This document shows positions 61,830-64,000 of a stretch of 64,000 nucleotides of DNA, in pieces; position 1 is the stretch's first letter; each line of letters opens with the position of its first letter. Location: NCBI RefSeq assembly GCF_000732925.1, contig NZ_CP008953.1, forward strand, positions 8,611,001-8,675,000, in the 5' to 3' direction. This DNA comes from Amycolatopsis japonica. GTDB taxonomy: Bacteria > Actinomycetota > Actinomycetes > Mycobacteriales > Pseudonocardiaceae. A program made the translations under genes and the position numbers. The notes beneath the pieces were generated by a model, which saw only the letters and a program-made list of their open reading frames with translations, did no database searches and was not told where the DNA came from.

Positions 61830-63107
61830 TCACGTAGCCGGATCGTGCCCGGCCCGCCACAAGGAATCGAGCGGGAGCGCCATCAGCCGATCACCGAAGC
61901 TGATGGCGCCCTGGCTCCCCGTGTGCAAGACGATTCCTTGCGTGAACTGATCACCGAGAAGGTCTCTCAACTGGGCGAGGCCGCGGAAATCCGCCGCGGT
62001 CACGGTGTCTCGCGCCTTCGCTTCGACGCCGACAACCTGCCCGTCGTCCCGTTCCATGACCACGTCGACCTCCGCGCCACCGCTCACTCGCCAGTGGTGG
62101 AGCCGGACCTCCGCTTCGCTCCACGTCGCTTGCTTGGCCAGTTCATTGACGATGAAGGTCTCGACAAGGGGGCCACGGGTCGGCGCCACGGGCTTCGCCA
62201 GGGATTCCGGTGACACGCCCAGCAAAGAAGCGGCGAGGCCCGTGTCGGTGAGGTGCAGTTTGGCGTGTTTCACCGCCCGGGACGTCAGATTTCGCGACCA
62301 CGCCGGGAGCCGGTGGACCAGGAACACCGCTTCGAGCAACTCGACGTACTTGTTCACCGTGGTGCGGTGAAGGCCTGTCCTGGTCGACGTGTTCACGCTG
62401 TTGTGCTCTTGCGCTGTGATGGAGGCCAGGTAGGCCAGCAAGGCCGTCATCGCGCTGGGTTCATTGACCCTGGACATCTCCCGGATGTCGCGCTCCGCGA
62501 TGGCCTGCACGTAGGCACGGAACCAGGCCTTACGCGCACGCGCGCCGCCGAGAAGCGCGGGTTCGGGAAAACCTCCGCGACAGATCCGCGCGAAGTAGTC
62601 CGCGCGATCGACGTTCGCGGGACCGAGGCCGAGCAAACGGCCGGGTTCGTCGAAAGCGACATCGATGAACCGCTCGAACCGTCCCTCGAACTCCCCCTGC
62701 GAAAACGGCCACACATCGACGACGACGCCCCGTCCCGCCAGGGACTCCGAAAGGCTGGGAGTCGCCAGGAACCTGGTGGACCCGGCCAGGACGTAGCGTC
62801 CTGGCCCGCTCTCCGCGTCGACCTCCGCCTTGATCGCTCTGATCAGCGGGTCCCCTGCCCGTTGCACCTCATCGATGAGCCTGGGCTCCGGGCCGGTACC
62901 GGCGAATCCGACGGGGTCCTCGATGGCCGCTTGCAGAAGCTGCTCGTCGTCGAGGTTGAAGGAGGTACCACCGTGACGCCGGTGCAGATGCCTGAGCATG
63001 GTCGTCTTACCGGCCTGACGCGGGCCGTTGAGGATCACGATACGAAAGCTCGCCAGGTACTCCTCGGCGACGGCGCAACTGGCCCGTACCAGGTCCGATT
63101 CGGCCAT
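61830..63107 (-). CDS. AAA-family ATPase with DUF4143 domain
   Basis: A 425-aa protein. The N-terminal AAA_14-type P-loop is GPRQAGKTT (about 28-36), with RLIDEVQRAGD as Walker B region. The C-terminal DUF4143 domain has the PD-(D/E)xK-like core VSGGAEVDVVMERDDG...VEAKAR. The family is widespread and of unclear function, with no known partner. The ATG at 63107 has GAGGAG only 2-3 nt away, which is short, so the start is not certain; the frame continues to 63161. Confidence 0.87.
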   Translation of the reverse strand: MAESDLVRASCAVAEEYLASFRIVILNGPRQAGKTTMLRHLHRRHGGTSFNLDDEQLLQAAIEDPVGFAGTGPEPRLIDEVQRAGDPLIRAIKAEVDAESGPGRYVLAGSTRFLATPSLSESLAGRGVVVDVWPFSQGEFEGRFERFIDVAFDEPGRLLGLGPANVDRADYFARICRGGFPEPALLGGARARKAWFRAYVQAIAERDIREMSRVNEPSAMTALLAYLASITAQEHNSVNTSTRTGLHRTTVNKYVELLEAVFLVHRLPAWSRNLTSRAVKHAKLHLTDTGLAASLLGVSPESLAKPVAPTRGPLVETFIVNELAKQATWSEAEVRLHHWRVSGGAEVDVVMERDDGQVVGVEAKARDTVTAADFRGLAQLRDLLGDQFTQGIVLHTGSQGAISFGDRLMALPLDSLWRAGHDPAT

Positions 63108-63152
63108 AGCTCCTCGAAATGCCGGAGGTCGTGTACATCTCACAGTACCCTC

Positions 63153-63209
63153 GACCGACATTTCACGACCAGGTGAACCAACATTCCACAGCGCAAGTGA
63201 CCGACATTT
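63153..63209. repeat. Direct repeat GACCGACATTT upstream of the AAA ATPase gene
   Basis: Two identical 11-nt copies, at 63153-63163 and 63199-63209, centres 46 nt apart (between four and five helical turns). They lie in the promoter region of the minus-strand ATPase gene and may be regulator sites. Confidence 0.4.
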
Positions 63210-63246
63210 TGCTGATCATGAAACCGCTGGCCTCAGCCACGCTCCG

Positions 63247-63303
63247 AGTACATGAAGGCCCCCTTCCTTGCGTCTAGCGCAAGGAAGGGGGCCTTCATGT
63301 ACT
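63247..63303. repeat. Family D hairpin after fba
   Basis: 26-nt perfect arms (63247-63272, starting AGTACATGAAGGCCCCCTTC, complement 63278-63303) around TCTAG. The most regular member of the family. Together with the single family A arm just to its right it forms the fba terminator region. Confidence 0.87.
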
Positions 63304-63305
63304 TC

Positions 63306-63328
63306 CGCATTCAGAGGACTAAATGCGG
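63306..63328. repeat. Single-arm family A hairpin joined to the family D copy
   Basis: CCGCATT (63306-63312), 9 nt, then AATGCGG, matching one arm of the element at 1452-1497 (AGAGGAC in the middle). It lies 2 nt from the family D element and 6 nt from the fba stop. Confidence 0.65.
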
Positions 63329-63333
63329 GAGGG

Positions 63334-64000
63334 TCAGAGCTTCTTGCCGGCGGAGCCCAGCGACTGGGCGGCCTCGACGATGCGCGCGGCCATGCCGGCC
63401 TCGGCGGCCTTCAGGTAGCTACGCGGGTCGTAGACCTTCTTGTTGCCGACCTCGCCGTCGATCTTCAGGACGCCGTCGTAGTTCTTGAAGAAGTGGTCCG
63501 CGATGGGCCGGGTGAAGGCGTACTGCGTGTCGGTGTCGACGTTCATCTTCACGACGCCGTAGGACACCGCCTCGCGGATCTCCTCCGGCAGCGAGCCGGA
63601 ACCGCCGTGGAAGACCAGCTCGAACGGCTTCGAACCCGCCGGGAGGCCGAGCTTCTTCGACGCCGCCTCCTGGCCGCCCTTGAGCACGTCCGGGCGCAGC
63701 TTCACGTTGCCGGGCTTGTAGACGCCGTGCACGTTGCCGAAGGTCGCGGCCAGCAGGTAGCGGCCGTTCTCGCCGGAGCCGAGCGCGTCGATCGTCTTCA
63801 GGAAGTCGCCCTCGGCGGTGTAGAGCTTCTCGTTGATCTCGGCTTCGACGCCGTCTTCCTCGCCGCCGACGACGCCGATCTCGACCTCGAGGATGATGTT
63901 CGCGGCCGCTGCCTTGGCGAGCAGCTCCTGCGCGATCTCGAGGTTCTCGTCGAGGTCGATCGCGGAACCGTCCCACATGTGGCTCTGGAACAGCGGGTTC
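63334..64000 (-). CDS. fba: Class II fructose-bisphosphate aldolase, 5' partial
   Basis: The C-terminal 222 codons of the zinc-dependent aldolase of glycolysis/gluconeogenesis; the start lies beyond the right edge. Visible landmarks: HMWDGSAIDLDENL, the metal-ligand Glu region EVEIGVVGGEEDG, the substrate loop FHGGSGSLPEEI (zinc-binding His in VFHGGSG) and MNVDTDTQYAFTRP for phosphate binding. Ends ...LGSAGKKL. In mycobacteria, as I recall, fba also lies near DUF3151 and purA. Confidence 0.96.
   Translation of the reverse strand, partial: NPLFQSHMWDGSAIDLDENLEIAQELLAKAAAANIILEVEIGVVGGEEDGVEAEINEKLYTAEGDFLKTIDALGSGENGRYLLAATFGNVHGVYKPGNVKLRPDVLKGGQEAASKKLGLPAGSKPFELVFHGGSGSLPEEIREAVSYGVVKMNVDTDTQYAFTRPIADHFFKNYDGVLKIDGEVGNKKVYDPRSYLKAAEAGMAARIVEAAQSLGSAGKKL

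Overview
The window is a stretch of chromosome from a high-GC actinomycete. Evidence is the strong third-position G/C bias, frequent GTG starts, ECF sigma factors, F420/FMN luciferase-like enzymes, an ESX (type VII) substrate cluster with EspG-, PPE- and DUF3558-type proteins, and many TetR regulators. The gene content and intergenic hairpins look most like Pseudonocardiaceae, probably Amycolatopsis; this is inference, because no rRNA or other marker gene is present.

The backbone is purine biosynthesis: purS-purQ (1.5-2.4 kb), purC (12.1-13.0 kb), purB (19.0-20.4 kb), purD (34.0-35.3 kb) and purA (41.3-42.6 kb), all on the minus strand, then a DUF3151 gene and fba (class II aldolase, running off the right edge). 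As far as I remember this is the order seen in mycobacteria, with accessory blocks between the anchors. The left edge holds the 3' part of an ABC exporter.

Blocks between the anchors: a GMC oxidoreductase facing an aldehyde dehydrogenase (3.4-6.5 kb); an MFS pump divergent from an ArsR-type regulator with a perfect operator palindrome (6.6-8.7 kb); a DUF2334-TetR-DUF418 operon (9.4-12.0 kb); a DUF62 SAM hydrolase overlapping a MOSC protein (13.0-14.6 kb); an amino-acid ABC importer with three tandem binding proteins (14.9-18.8 kb); an ECF sigma factor with a membrane-anchored partner (21.1-22.3 kb); threonine aldolase and a HAD hydrolase (22.4-24.1 kb); a GntR-TetR fusion regulator divergent from a flavin monooxygenase (26.4-28.7 kb); an orphan ESX substrate cluster (28.9-33.9 kb); and two transporters, a luciferase-like oxidoreductase and an OsmC protein (36.8-41.3 kb). 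Between purA and DUF3151 lies about 16 kb of accessory DNA: a secreted HNH nuclease, a five-gene peptide-family importer plus flavin monooxygenase operon, a glycosyltransferase, a large FAD/NAD(P)-binding protein, an SsuD-like monooxygenase, an MFS protein, a diguanylate cyclase, and a TetR/secreted lipase pair with a clear operator.

The most unusual feature is a set of long, nearly perfect intergenic hairpins, about 14 in 64 kb, falling into a few sequence families whose arms are often palindromic themselves. They sit just 3' of genes. Every convergent gene pair separated by more than 3 nt has one; the remaining convergent pairs overlap, four of them sharing a 4-bp stop-codon overlap. No tRNA, rRNA, CRISPR array, insertion sequence or prophage gene was seen.
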